From Eunapius fragilis (taxonomy: Eukaryota > Porifera > Demospongiae > Spongillida > Spongillidae): a stretch of DNA of 64,000 nucleotides. This document shows positions 31,872 to 43,154 of this stretch, piece after piece (the first letter of the stretch is position 1; each line of letters begins with the position of its first letter). The notes below the pieces were generated by a model, which worked only from the letters and a program-made list of their open reading frames with translations, ran no database searches and was not told the origin of the DNA. The stretch is from contig OY811973.1 in the NCBI GenBank assembly GCA_963681505.1, positions 10,078,559 to 10,142,558 of the forward strand. The letters run 5' to 3'. Both the position numbers and the translations under genes were made by a program.

Positions 31872-32051
31872 AATACCCTAAAGGTACCAGAAGTCTACTG
31901 CATTTGTCGCCTTCCATGGCACAAGGAAGATATGATACAGTGTGGGACGTGTATGGAATGGTATCACCCAAGCTGCTTGTCTTTGCCTTACCACATTTTT
32001 AAGAGTTCTAAACCATGGCGCTGTTCACTGTGCTCGGTGTCTCGTGTATAG
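31872..32051 (+). CDS. PHD finger, C-terminus of the Ginger-type protein
   Basis: The frame encodes VYCICRLPWHKEDMIQC, then GTCMEWYHPSCLSLP and WRCSLCSVSRV before a stop at 32049-32051. The Cys4-His-Cys3 order (CxC, CxxC, HxxC, CxxC) with W before the last pair is a PHD zinc finger, usually a histone-tail reader. It is in frame with the end of the protease domain (KLRLNLLQCF). It may steer integration to a chromatin state; that is inference. Confidence 0.8.
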   Translation, partial: NTLKVPEVYCICRLPWHKEDMIQCGTCMEWYHPSCLSLPYHIFKSSKPWRCSLCSVSRV

Positions 32052-32164
32052 TACTGTACAATATAGTCCTTTTATTTGTACACGCGCATACATGATACCA
32101 GTCAATGCATCGTTTCACATTTGATGTAATAAAATCATTCTCCGTTTAAACCATCGCTTATACA

Positions 32165-32344
32165 TGTACATGTACATATCTATACTTTGCGCAAGAACAA
32201 TCCCAGGATTGTCCCGATCCATGGTTTGCGCACGCGCAATCCGAGGATTGCGCGGTCAATCCATGGTTTGTGGTACAAACCATGGATCCAGGGTTTGCGC
32301 AGGACAATCCCGGGATTGCGCAAATCCATGCTTCGCGCATAACA
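32165..32344 (-). repeat. Right TIR of the Ginger-type element
   Basis: The last 95 bases are the inverted match of the left end. Further inward, three more palindromic caatcc-ggattg motifs and atccatggtttg copies extend the structured zone to about 32165. Confidence 0.8.
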
Positions 32345-32529
32345 TATGCATGTATAAACACGGGCAGCAGACATGAGCTTTTGATGAAGTGGTTCACAGA
32401 AGCCATTGGCATGAAAGAAGTCATGCATACGACAGATGGTCTCTGAATATGACATGCACGTGTTGAATGCTGCATGAATAAATAAATGTAGGTCTGCCTC
32501 TTTTAACCGATACCGCTGAGATACGCATA

Positions 32530-32775
32530 TCTGCGTCAATAATGTGTTTACCGTTACCAATGAATTCTTCCAGACCCTTTGAAAAATTGAACTAATTTAA
32601 AGCTACTCATGTTCACGGCTTCACAGGACGATAGATCCAGATTATGTTGTTGAAACCCCTTCCAGCTACGAAAGATTCCTCTGCTGCCTCATTTAGGTGT
32701 TTTTTTAACAACCCTACTTTAGTTGAACAAAAATATTCCGACGTTAATCGGTTAACCTATTGCTGTATAGGATGG
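32530..32775 (+). repeat. Dispersed repeat, copy 2
   Basis: The same ordered blocks as at 16395-16620 (gaattcttccaga, cctttgaaa, cctctgctgcctca, gttaatcggttaacc), with about 20-30% divergence by eye. Confidence 0.6.
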
Positions 32776-32982
32776 ATGGCATACATGCATGTGTGGTGCT
32801 CTGTTCATCCTCCTCCCCTCTTCACACACACACAGGTACTGTTAAGCTCTTTTGATGCCCATACAAGGATGTTGACCTGTGTACACTGTGGATAGATAGA
32901 TTGCCTGGTTAGCTGTTGCCAAATCCAGTACATGAGCTTGAGAACCTAGCTAGTACCATGACGAAGAATTATGGGTCGAGTG

Positions 32983-33022
<40 letters not shown>

Positions 33023-33197
33023 AGGGGCAAGAAAAACTGTACGGACCCCCATCGTCCAATATTGTAGAGTTTGGATTACGAATCTGCTTTCAAAATAAAA
33101 TCGGACCTAAAAGAAAAGAGATATAATGGTTTTAAAAATAATGTGGTTTTTAAAAGGGGGCGTAGGTGGTAGTACCTCCTGCTAAAATTACATTTTA

Positions 33198-33382
33198 GGG
33201 GGCTTGTCCAAACTATGTTTAGAAAAATTAGCGTCATTGTGACGTACGCTGCAGCTAACTAGATGTTCCGTATTATAAAACAATACTTGCGGACAATAAA
33301 TTTTTTCTTAACGTCACCCCCCCCCCCCCCTCTAACGTCACAATGACGCTAATTTTTCCAAACATAGTTTGGACAAGCCCCC
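33198..33382. mobile_element. GGGGGCTTGTCC MITE, copy 1 (185 bp)
   Basis: The TIR of about 45 bp starts GGGGGCTTGTCCAAACTATG and includes aaaaattagcgtcattgtga. It is flanked by TTA on both sides (33195-33197, 33383-33385), a 3-bp TWA duplication as in PIF/Harbinger-like elements. A C-run lies just inside the right TIR. Confidence 0.85.
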
Positions 33383-33629
33383 TTAAGAAACATTCCCGTG
33401 TTTTTTTAATCTGTTTTTGTTTCTCTTTGAATTTACATGGGAGTTGCATTAATCTGTTTCTCCCAGCCAAAGGACGTCACTGCGACCCCACATATAACCG
33501 CCAGATGCTTGCAAAACTAGCAGCAAGGAAATTAACGCTTAATCCCCTCGTCCCTTATTTGGTTCAATGGATGTGATAAGGGTGTGGCAAATTAGTAATT
33601 AACGTAAGACGGCACGGAAGACTGCAGCG

Positions 33630-35587
33630 ATGAACCAGCAGCCACCTGCAAAAGCGGAAGTGGCTTCTGAGCAAGTGCTGCTTCTACTGAGGAACCCATT
33701 CTTTGTGAGGAATCCGTTCGATCGTATTGTAGCGGAGCAGAACCAGAACGTACGTGTACCGAAAAAGTGGTAACCGAGTATAAATTGTGACGGAAGTGAC
33801 GGATTGAAGTTGTACGGGATATAGAAACGAAGGCTAGTTTGTATTTGTTCGGTTGCAATTGAGGACTCTGCTGTGCTTTTCAGGTAGGATACTAAATTAT
33901 CTAAGCCTTGGTGCAGTCAAAACCTAGAAAACTAGACTTGTTCTATATTTCTGGCGCGCTGAAATAATGGTTGATTTTCATATTCTGCAAAACTTTTGTA
34001 TGTGTTGAGCGGCGGGGATAGAGTTTTAATAAACAGGTTCCAAAGGTTATAATCTACTGGCATTTCTTTTTTCATGGACTTCATACGATGCCCAAGGTGT
34101 TATCAAATGGCCTTCGTGATTGCACTTGATATGCGCTCTTTGTAAAACCAAATCACGTACAAAACCTCTTAGTGTAATAAGCACTTTTTTAAAATTAGTT
34201 TCTGTAACTTATAAAACAGTGGAAAATAGTTTTATGTGTCTAATGATCGAGCACATTATAATTCTAATTAGAGCGTACCTTAATCTTCGAGCGGCGCAAC
34301 TATTTAGTTGAGATTCTTTCATGGCTAATGCAACAGTACTAGGGATTAGAATTCTGTAATTTACAACCGATGCCCAAGGTACTTTTAAACAAGGTTATCA
34401 TTTCAAACCTAGTCCCCAGACCAATTATATTGACTTACTTTACGGTCACAAAGTAAAAATATATGTAGACGTTGTAAACAAATCGTCAAATGTGTGTCAT
34501 TTTGTACATTAGGATGAAGACTGCTGCTGATTTTATCAAGCATCTTGAAGAATTCAGAAGTGACATGAGTGATGACAATATTCTACAGGCTGCAGTACTA
34601 AGAAAAGGACTCATTGGTGATGTACTTATATACAAATGACACAAATAGAAGCATTTCAGGCACTGCCAAAAAAGTGGCTTCTCTACAAGCTGGAGCATTT
34701 GTGAACTGGATGCCTTACAGAGGTCAATACAACGTTTCACAGACACAATAAAAACAATCAAGAAGCATCTAGATCGGAATTGGGATGCCATGATTAAGCT
34801 CTTAGATGAGCAATTCATCCTTCCAACTCAAATCCTTTCAGCACCTCATACTTCTACCTCATTGTGTCCAGTAGTTGACAAGCCAAGTAGTTCCATCTCA
34901 CAGAAGCTAAGGACCCACTGTGAACAATGTCTACGCAATTGAAAGTAAACGAGATTTGGATCTCAAAGAAGGTACTGAAGCAAAAGTTTCAAACTATTTT
35001 AAACAGAAAGCATGACAATCCCAAGCAACAACAGGCTTTGAGTAGAAAATTAAGAATTGAAAGCAACCTTCACTCACAATTAAGGGATCTTAAGAAAAAG
35101 ATGGCTCAGAAAGATGCTGCAATAAAACATTTGAAAACTGAAAACTTATTGTTGAAGCAAACAAGTAGATGGTGTGAAATAACCCATTCAGAAGAAAACT
35201 GCAAAAGAACTGCAGGATGTGGCTGATGGAAAGGCCCAGCTGCATGACGAGTTCCCAGAACTACAGGATAATCAGAGAAGCACCATTACTGCAATACTCA
35301 CCAATCCAGCCATAATTATTGGATTTCACTTTGAACATATGTGGTTTGTAGACAACCAAAATGTCCTTTACCAAGGTCATGTCTTATCAGGAAAGTGTTC
35401 CAAAAGGTCAAATATGCCAAAAGTTACTGCTACCTACTGGAAACACGATGAAAATCAGGATGAAGGACATGATGCTACTATGACCATTTATGAGTTCTTA
35501 GTTGACTATGTTACTGATGACCTGCAAATATCTGAAAATGTTATTTCATCTAATTTGTATGCATATATATGTGTACCTTACATGTAG
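33630..35587 (+). pseudogene. Unrecognised spliced gene or transposon-derived gene, decayed
   Basis: Pieces in order: a 40-codon exon 33630-33749 (MNQQPPAKAEVASEQ, donor gaac/gtacgt); exon 34513-34616 (MKTAADFIKHLEEFRSDMSD); and, after a 43-nt intron joined in phase, 34660 onward (TAKKVASLQAG). One frameshift later comes the coiled-coil-like DTIKTIKKHLDRNWDAM. 34927-35226 encodes a Lys-rich coiled coil (SQLRDLKKKMAQKDAAIKHL). 35219-35587 encodes IIIGFHFEHMWFVDNQNV and KVTATYWKHDENQDEGHD, a beta-rich stretch that could be a Tudor/SH3-like domain. Exons 1 and 2 do not join in frame and later pieces change frame, so it looks dead. No family recognised. Confidence 0.35.
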
Positions 35588-36059
35588 TTATATTCTGTCA
35601 AGATAATATTGAGTGGTACAATAGCTGCAGTAAAGAGAACATTAACCGTCACATTTTTTTCTATGATTGCGCATACCGTACCGTTCACTCAAAATGCAGT
35701 GTTTGGAACGCTGTAACTTTTGATATACTAAACCAAATATCATGCTTAAGGTGTCATTCTGCAGCATTTGTATTGCTCTTTTTGATGATAATAAAATCGC
35801 AAAACAAAACACGATTTCAAAAAAATCTTGAAGTACCTAACCAGAGGTTGCCAAAGCTGTCGGGGGTACAGGTATGTACTAGATGTGCCCTTCGTCCTTC
35901 GTGCAAAGGACTATGTAGCACAAGGAGCTGAAGAGGCTAAAGATAGACCTCACCAGGTTGAAGACGATGTGCAGTGTCAAATCTTAACAAGTTCCAAAAG
36001 CAACTTATCCATTATTGGGTGCGGTGATAAACCTAATTAAGAGGTTTTTATCCTCGTTA

Positions 36060-36222
36060 ATGTCAGGCAGGCCACCTTGAGAGAGATAATGAGAGAGAGA
36101 GAGAGGGAGGGAGGGAGGGGAGATGAGAGAGAGGGTGATAGGAAGGGAGTGAGGGAGGGTGTGAAACAGATGGGAGGTAGAAGTGGGGAGCGAGGGAGAT
36201 GAGATGGGGAGGGATTGAGAAA
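36060..36222. repeat. GA-rich low-complexity tract
   Basis: Runs of gagagagggagg-type sequence. Overlapping serine/proline-rich frames on the other strand are by-products. Confidence 0.85.
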
Positions 36223-36432
36223 AGTGGCCAAGCCGGTTTTTCATAACAATATATCGCGATCACACGAATGCACTCCCACCATTCAGCCATTTAAATTGAC
36301 CTTGGATGTCCACAGGAATTCACTCTCATATGAGCTATGGCTACATTTTCCTTGAACCACAAACCATGCATGCATGCATGCATGCATGCATTCAACACCT
36401 GGTGAGTAACATCACACATCACGTTAATGTAA

Positions 36433-36677
36433 GGGGGCTTGTCCAAACTAATATTGGAAAAATTAGCGTCATTGTGACGTTAGCATAGTAACCCCCCCCC
36501 CCCCCCCCCCCCTTAACGTCATTGAGAACATTACTCAATATACAGTGTAATCTGAATAAGAACAATACTTGCGGACAATAAATTTTTTCTTAGCGTCATA
36601 GCCCCCCCTCCCCCCCCCCCCCCCCCCTAATTTCACAATGACGCTAATTTTTCCAAAAATCGTTTGGACAAGCCCCC
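36433..36677. mobile_element. GGGGGCTTGTCC MITE, copy 2 (245 bp)
   Basis: The same TIR start (gggggcttgtccaaacta) and the same inner block (caatacttgcggacaataaa) as copy 1. Flanked by TAA (36430-36432, 36678-36680). Two poly-C tracts lie just inside the two TIRs. Confidence 0.85.
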
Positions 36678-36732
36678 TAAAATTAATATCACTGGATGAT
36701 TGAGACAGTTGGCAGCGTTGCTAGGTTACTTA

Positions 36733-37120
36733 CACTGTGCAAAAACGTAGTATACGTTAGTGTATATTTTTGCGTATATTTCGCGTATACCATCAATATA
36801 CCAAGGGTAGTGTATATTTCGAATATCCACCTGGTATATATTAAGAATCCATAGGTGACAATTATTCATTGCGCGTATTCTTTAAGTGTCAAGAATACGC
36901 ACCGCAATGTATTATGCAATTTGATAAGAAATATAACTTTGATATGAATTCAAATATTAATTGTCTCGATCAATAATGTACGACTGTATTTCTCCTATGT
37001 GAGTTCGAACGTCGAACGTAGAGCATTATGGATTATGCCGCGTTTACACCTATTGAACTATAAGCGTCGGTAGGTATCTAGGATATTAACGATGCATGGC
37101 TTGGGCTTAACAAGTACAAT
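36733..37120 (+). mobile_element. One end of a CACTG-type transposon, solo
   Basis: Starts cactgtgcaaaaacgtagta and matches 46973-47335 block by block (gcgtatatttcgcgtatacc, ccaagggtagtgtatattt, gcattatgga, ctataagcgtcggta, gatgcatggc). No opposite end is nearby, so it is truncated. Confidence 0.8.
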
Positions 37121-37229
37121 TGGTCAAGGGTAAAATTTTGAAGCCACTTATCGACGGTAGACGAAAATGATCATCACGCGATTAATGTGGCATCTGTACC
37201 TATACGCGCATGCGTTGTACTTCAAATTA

Positions 37230-39817
37230 GGGGACGTCTCCAAACTATTTTGGAAAAGTTAACGTCATTTTGACGTTTCATTATACCCCCCCCCCCCCCC
37301 CCCCCACCGATAACGTCATGGACTTTTTTTTACTATCATGATTACAGTTCTAACGATTCCACAATCAGTACACAAAGAACACTTAAACTTCATTTCTTTT
37401 TTCTCTTTCCACGAACACATGTAGGACAAGAGAAGTCATCATCATCAGTGAATTCTAAAATGTAGTCAGCTGGGATGCATTTAACATGGATCAAGTTGAA
37501 ACATTGAGTGCACTCCACCCCCATATCTCTCCTTCTTCATCATTAATTTTTCGTCTGGTAACATACACACCATGCATACTTCATAACCTTTGTCTAATTC
37601 ATCACATTTGTTTTCTTGCTGAACTATCTCCTCTCCTTGAACTTCACATTCACTTTCAACAATCAATTCACATTCTTTCTCAATTTCACTTTGAGCTTGG
37701 TCATCTCTCTCGTCTTCACTTTCTCTCCCTTTTTCCTTATCTTCAAATTCCCCTTGGTCAACTCTCTCTTCACCACTCCATTCTTCCAAGACTTACATAC
37801 GAGCTGCACAGATGTTCGAAAATTTTCTGATAGGCACATCAATTTTTTTTTGCGTTTCTTGCAATGCCCTTGGTGCTCTCGATGTCTTCATAGCTGATAT
37901 ACTGAAGAAAACTTTTCACCACACACACTCTTGGAATCAATGTTGAAGTTGCATACATGCTACCCTGAATTACTTGTGCACTTTCTTATATATTTTCTAC
38001 TATGAAAAATACTCATGTGTCTTCTCTTCTCTGTTTTCGACAGAAATACATACGCTCGACAATACAAACATTCTCCTAAATTTTTATGTATATAAGAAGG
38101 CATACCACAATACGACTGAAAATTGCACTTCTTTTGGTGGCTTCTCAATCATCTCCAGAAAAGTGCAATAGTGACCAGGGTGATTTTCACTTGGCATGGG
38201 TGAAAAAAACTTCATTTCATACTGATTTAAAAATTCAAAAACCTGTTTGGCTTTTATTTGATTTTTTGAACATTGGGGACACCCAGTGTTTAAACATTTA
38301 ATAAATATCAGTTCATTGTGGTGCCTTTGTACATGTTCTAACATAAACTTCATTTCGTGTAACAAATCTGTAAACTGGCTCATTCAGCATATAGGTGCCT
38401 TCAAAAAATCTTGAATTTTATCATGGGTATCAGATATCACTTGCTTTACAGGATAGGAACAGGGCAAACTTCATTATTGTTGAAAACTGCTCCCTTCCAG
38501 TAAGCATTGCATGACGTTGATAATGCATTGTTAAATACTTCAAATTCCTTCTTTTGCAGTTCTTCAGAAGAGATATTTGGAATACTGCATGGAGGCCTAT
38601 CATCGCCTTGAGCATTTGCTGGAAACCGAACTGAATTCAACTTTTTGGACATTGGTGATCTGAATTTGTGAAAGGTAACACCAGCTATTCCAACTTCATT
38701 TCGACGACGATTGTGAGCCGAGTATCCATGTTGCTTTATAAATTCAGTTGTATAATCAACAATCTGTGGAAAACCGGTGATGTGCAATGGTCAACCACTC
38801 ATTGATGATAATTTGTTTTTGTCAGACTTTGGTTTGTCAGGCTTTAGTTTGGCAACAGAACTGTATGGAGTTTCAAGATCACCATCTAAGGCTATAAAAC
38901 TGGAAAAGCTATCAGGACTTGTCACCAACTCTTCACAATCACTTCAGTATTATTCCATCTCAAAAGCAAAACAGGATCAACATCAATCAACAACAAACTA
39001 TCCAACAGCTGTATTTGGAAATCATGACTGGATATAGGAGCTTCTTGGAACAGATTAATCATATCTGAAAGATTGACTGCAATAGATGACTCAATTAGAA
39101 CTCCAGTCTGCCTATAATTAAAAAGAAAAAAAATAGAGTTTAGATATACACAACTAAAATAGAATATTATACATGAAGGGCTTCGGCACCATGTTTCATA
39201 GCAAGCATGCAGACAATAGCCTTTTCAGGTTGTATGTTATACATTCTACAGCACACAGCTTTAGTTCACAGTTGTCAGCTATAGAAACAAAGAGTCAATA
39301 GGCAAATATATGGATTACTTGTAGGCACACTGCACTCTCAGTGGCAGGTTGGCACATAATGTTAGTATGCAAAGTGTACACTTAAAACTATATTGTATAT
39401 CTGGCAAGCAAAGTTAACGTAGAAAAAAGGGTATTTAAGTTAATGAGCTCCTCACCATGCATTTTTTTACGAAGATTCCCCCAACCCCCAAATTGTAGGA
39501 ATAGTTTTTTCTGGACCCGGAGGCCCCTCTACACCCTGAGGCCCATGCAGGTAAACTTACCCTGCTTAACCCACCCCCCCCCCCCCCCCTCCCTACGGTA
39601 CTGCTGATGTACATGTACTAAAGTATTTAATACCTGGGCATCTCGAAGTAGCGCATCTTTGTTCGTGGTTTTGCGATTTTTAAAGCAATAGCGCTCAACG
39701 AAGTTGGAGAGCATTGTTGGAATCCATTTTGTATGAATAATAACGTCACACGCCTGACCCCCCCCCCCCCCAACGTCAAAATGACGTTAACTTTTCCAAA
39801 ATAGTTGAGACGCCCCC
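37230..39817 (-). mobile_element. Coding member of the GGGGGCTTGTCC TIR family (2.6 kb)
   Basis: The ends GGGGACGTCTCCAAACTATT and, inverted, GGGGGCGTCTCAACTATTTT share ttttggaaaagttaacgtca with each other and the pattern of the two MITEs (gt-caaact, ggaaaaatta-cgtca). The flanks are TTA at the left and TTT at the right, where TTA is found one base further. Poly-C tracts lie just inside both TIRs, as in the MITEs. The interior carries one decayed gene on the minus strand. Confidence 0.75.
37390..39714 (-). pseudogene. Transposase-like gene with C-terminal PHD-like finger, decayed
   Basis: First exon complement 39628-39714 (MLSNFVERYCFKNRKT..., donor cccag/gtatta). A later exon, after the acceptor ttaattatag near 39112, encodes TGVLIESSIAVNLSDMINLF. 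Next come IVDYTTEFIKQHGYSAHNRR and RRNEVGIAGVTFHKF, a helix-turn-helix-like N-terminal block I associate with a large invertebrate DDE transposase group. Further on are LNTGCPQCSKN, PSENHPGHYCTFLEM and CLYCRAYVFLSKTEKRRH (C2H2-like), then an acidic Glu-rich stretch. The C-terminus is CMVCMLPDEKL, CTQCFNLIHVKC and FSCPTCVRGK, i.e. C4HC3 spacing of a PHD finger, split by a frameshift near 37530. The stop is at 37390. No catalytic DDE could be traced. Confidence 0.55.
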
Positions 39818-39829
39818 TTTAGTTGACAT

Positions 39830-40297
39830 GCATAACTGACGATAATTTTAAAATGGAAGTTCCGAACAGTGTACTAACAAAATCACCCTTGTGATACTTT
39901 TTCAAACAAACAAAAGAAATGTATAGTTCCTGCTTTGAAATGTATGGCTAAATTCAGTGTCTAATAACTATATGATGACAGTCCAATTTAGGATGCATAA
40001 GGACCATTTTATAGAAGCACTTTGGTGTTCACAAAATTTTGAAAACGTGAAAAACTACACTAAAGGGTGATTTTGCTGGACACTGTTCCATACTGCAGTT
40101 ATAACACCTATATACCACATACGGCCGCAATTTCCTACATGTCTTTTACGATAGCAGACACCCAAAACAGCCGTCACAAGACTAGTTGAAACAATCATCA
40201 ATGTCACTGGTACGACTTCTTCGAGATAATAGGACTTCCACGAATAGGTTTGTTATCGGCATCACATGATATCAGGAACTACTATCGTAGTTCTTAT
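39830..40297. other. Spacer, no gene seen
   Basis: AT-rich, no frame or repeat that I can support. Confidence 0.5.
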
Positions 40298-40526
40298 ATA
40301 GGAATTAAGGGAACAAGGTTTTTGGAAAAGAAAAATGAGACAAAAATCCTATATTTAGCATATGTACATATAACAGAACAAAAGAAGTGCTAAATATAGG
40401 ATTTTTGTCTCATTTTTCTTTTCCAAAAACCTTGTTCCCTTCCTTTTTACACCACCTTTGCCTCCAATTCCTATATCCCACCAACTTTCTCGTTAGAGAA
40501 AGTTTTTCTTTACTTGTAAAAACAAG
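40298..40526. mobile_element. Foldback MITE, copy 2
   Basis: The arms share aagggaacaaggtttttgga and tcctatatttagca with their reverse complements. The right arm contains ttacaccacctttgcctcc and ccaccaactttctcg as in the element at 5412-5692. The left arm is internally deleted. Confidence 0.75.
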
Positions 40527-40529
40527 GGT

Positions 40530-41570
40530 CGCGTACGTTGTTGTATAAATATTAATGTCACCACAGCGGGAAATACTTGCATGTACTATAAGTACACAAG
40601 ACATCATTACTCCGGTATGACGGGTTATAGGCACTAGTGTTGCCTACGTTCTGCATAAATAATACCTCGAAGCAACAGGGTTATCTTGAAACTTATTAAA
40701 TACATCGATATTAAGGAGTTATTACGATCGAAGGGGCGGGGCACGTAAACATCGAAATCTTTCTCGATCAGGGTTTCCTAGCCTTATTTTATCTACTACA
40801 GGTGTTAACGTAGCCAACTTCAAGCTACACAACTGATGCACACGTCTTCTTGGCCTGCCACCTCTCATAAATCATTGCAATCCGGCTAGAAACAGAAGAA
40901 GCCCCATTAGCATGAACTCGTACACAGCCGCCGATCGCGAGATGTAGCCTTTAGCGATATATACGGAGAGAGATTGCATTCTGATCATGTGTACATAATG
41001 TACCAACCCTTGTCAGTCACATTACAGTTTTATCTGTACGTTTCATCCTCCGTCAGGCACTTTCGCTAGTTCTCAACGATATGGTAATACGACGTTATAC
41101 CTTGCGCCGGAAGCATCAGTTTCAATGTACGACGGTTAGACGTGTACATGTACATCATGCAGGGGGAAAAAATGTTCCTACTGCTACCCAGAAGATTTGA
41201 AGTATTTCTGTAAATACCACTAGCTCTTTGCACTATATGGCAGTGTAGTAAATAACAAGTCTGAGAACGAGAAACTACAGCCATAAATTATTAACTAGAA
41301 ATTAACTTTATAAAAGAGTGATAATTTTCGCATCAACTTTACATAATCCAGCCATTGATTTAATCTCTTCCATGAGTCCTTTTCTAAAACGATAAATTTA
41401 TGCAGTGTGCAGTTCTTTTTATTGGTCAACGAATTCCAAGCCAATCAATCTGAGCAACAATCCCTGTAATGCACACTCATGCACTGTTTATTCTGTTGAA
41501 TATTTCGGACCCTAGCTATAGCCAATTCATACTCTGTTCTGTTTTCTGCTTCTTTATCACTGGTTGACTT
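40530..41570. other. Intergenic, no gene seen
   Basis: No coding frame, TIR pair or array that I can support. Confidence 0.45.
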
Positions 41571-41579
41571 TGAAGGGAA

Positions 41580-42640
41580 AAGTTCTGTCAAAAGCTAACC
41601 TGATGAGGACACGCCCACAAATGTCACATAACAACATCCATAGTGGGTGGTGCAGTGTTGGACTATGACCTAATAGCCAGTAAGACATGAGTTGCCTTGG
41701 ATATCCAGAAAAGTGCCTGTGCCAATACAATATTAGACGTAAGAGAAATGTTCTGTTTTAAAGGCTCACCTGATGAGGACGCACCCACAAAGTTCACGTG
41801 ACAACATCCATACTAGGTGGTGCAGTGTTGGACTACGACTTAAAAACTAGCAAGACGTGAGTTGCCTTGGATATCCAGAAAAGTGCCTGTGTCAATACAA
41901 TATTAGACGTAAGAGAAACGTTCTGTTAAAGGCTCACCTGATGAGGACACGCCCACAAATGTCACGTGAAAATCCATAGTGGGTGGTGCAGTGTTGGACT
42001 ATGACTTACAAGACATGAGTTGCCTTGGATATCCTGAAAAGTGACTATGTCAAAACAATGTTACAGAAAAGAGAAGTTCTGTTAAAAGTTCACCCGATGA
42101 GGACACGCCCACAAATGTTACGTGACAATGTCCATAATGGCTGGTGCAAAGATGAACTATGACTGAAAAGCTTGCAAAACTTGAGTTGCCTTGGATATCC
42201 TGAAAAAGTGCCAATATTACAGATACGAGAAAAGTTCTGTTAAAAGCTCACCTGATGAGGACACGCCCACAAATGTCACGTGAAAACGTCCATACTGGGT
42301 GGTGCAAAGATGGACTATGACTGAAAAGCTTGCAAGACATGAGTTGCCTGGATATCCTGAAAAGTGACTATGTCAATACAATATTACAGATACGAGAAAA
42401 GTTCTGTTAAAAGCTCACCTGATGAGGAAACGCCCACAAATGTCACGTGACAACGTCCATAGTGCCAGTGCAAAGATGTACCATGACTGAAAAGCTTTCA
42501 AGAGATTAGTTGCCTTGGATCCCGAAAAGTGCCTGCATGTGTCAATACAACATTACATGTAAGAGAAAATGCTCACCTGATGAGGACACACCCATAAAAG
42601 TTACATAACAACATCCAAAATGGTTGGTGCAATGATGGTC
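41580..42640. repeat. Satellite-like array, seven units of about 155-170 bp
   Basis: The landmark cacctgatgaggacacgccc recurs near 41597, 41767, 41935, 42092, 42250, 42417 and 42570. The rest of the unit (gggtggtgca, atgagttgccttggatatcc, agttctgttaaaa) follows in the same order each time. It is non-coding. Confidence 0.9.
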
Positions 42641-42659
42641 TCTCATACACTCAAATGTA

Positions 42660-43150
42660 GAGACAGACAACTCAAACCAGAACCAATCTATCTCTGCCTT
42701 CATACATCACCAGCTACAAACCTTCCCTGTTTCCCACCTTAGCTCTACAAATTTCACCCTTGAGGATCTGGTGGTAATTACCACCAAACCCAAGGACATA
42801 TCTTTTAAATGCAGGCTAGTATATTTTAGAAACAACACACACCATTAACACACAAGTACTCACACACATATGAAAATGCACAACACAATGCATCCATTCA
42901 CACACACAAACATACGCATACGCGGCAGGGATGTGCATAAACACATATCGAATCAGTGCTCCCACCACCAAATGCAAGTAAACCTATGACAGTGTCACTG
43001 ATAAAAATAGCAAATTTCAGCCCCTGATGGCTTCCTATGTCTCTGACACGCACAATGAAATGCAGTATACCACTAAAATTAGTACAGGTAAGAAGAGCTC
43101 AGATGTATGAGTTAATAATCTCACGATGCATGGTTCAATTTCAAATTTTG
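42660..43150. other. Spacer with short CA tracts
   Basis: No gene seen. Degenerate cacacac stretches at 42830-42910. Confidence 0.5.
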
Positions 43151-43154
43151 CAAT

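Larger units (their letters stand above)
26921..32344 (+). mobile_element. Ginger-type DNA transposon, 5.4 kb
   Basis: Inverted ends start TGTTATGCGCGAAGCATGG and share gatttgcgcaatcc, cctgcgcaaaccctgg and atccatggtttg. Each end is flanked by TATG (26917-26920 and 32345-32348), a 4-bp target duplication as in Ginger elements. The cargo on the plus strand is an integrase with an HHCC finger and DDE triad, a C-terminal barrel, a CXC-like cysteine region, an Ulp1-like protease and a PHD finger. Several frameshifts and stops show that this copy is inactive. Confidence 0.85.

Noticed and set aside
37486-37897. Plus-strand frames rich in Leu/Phe at 37.5-37.9 kb
   Set aside because: They are the complement of the acidic stretch of the minus-strand transposase-like gene.
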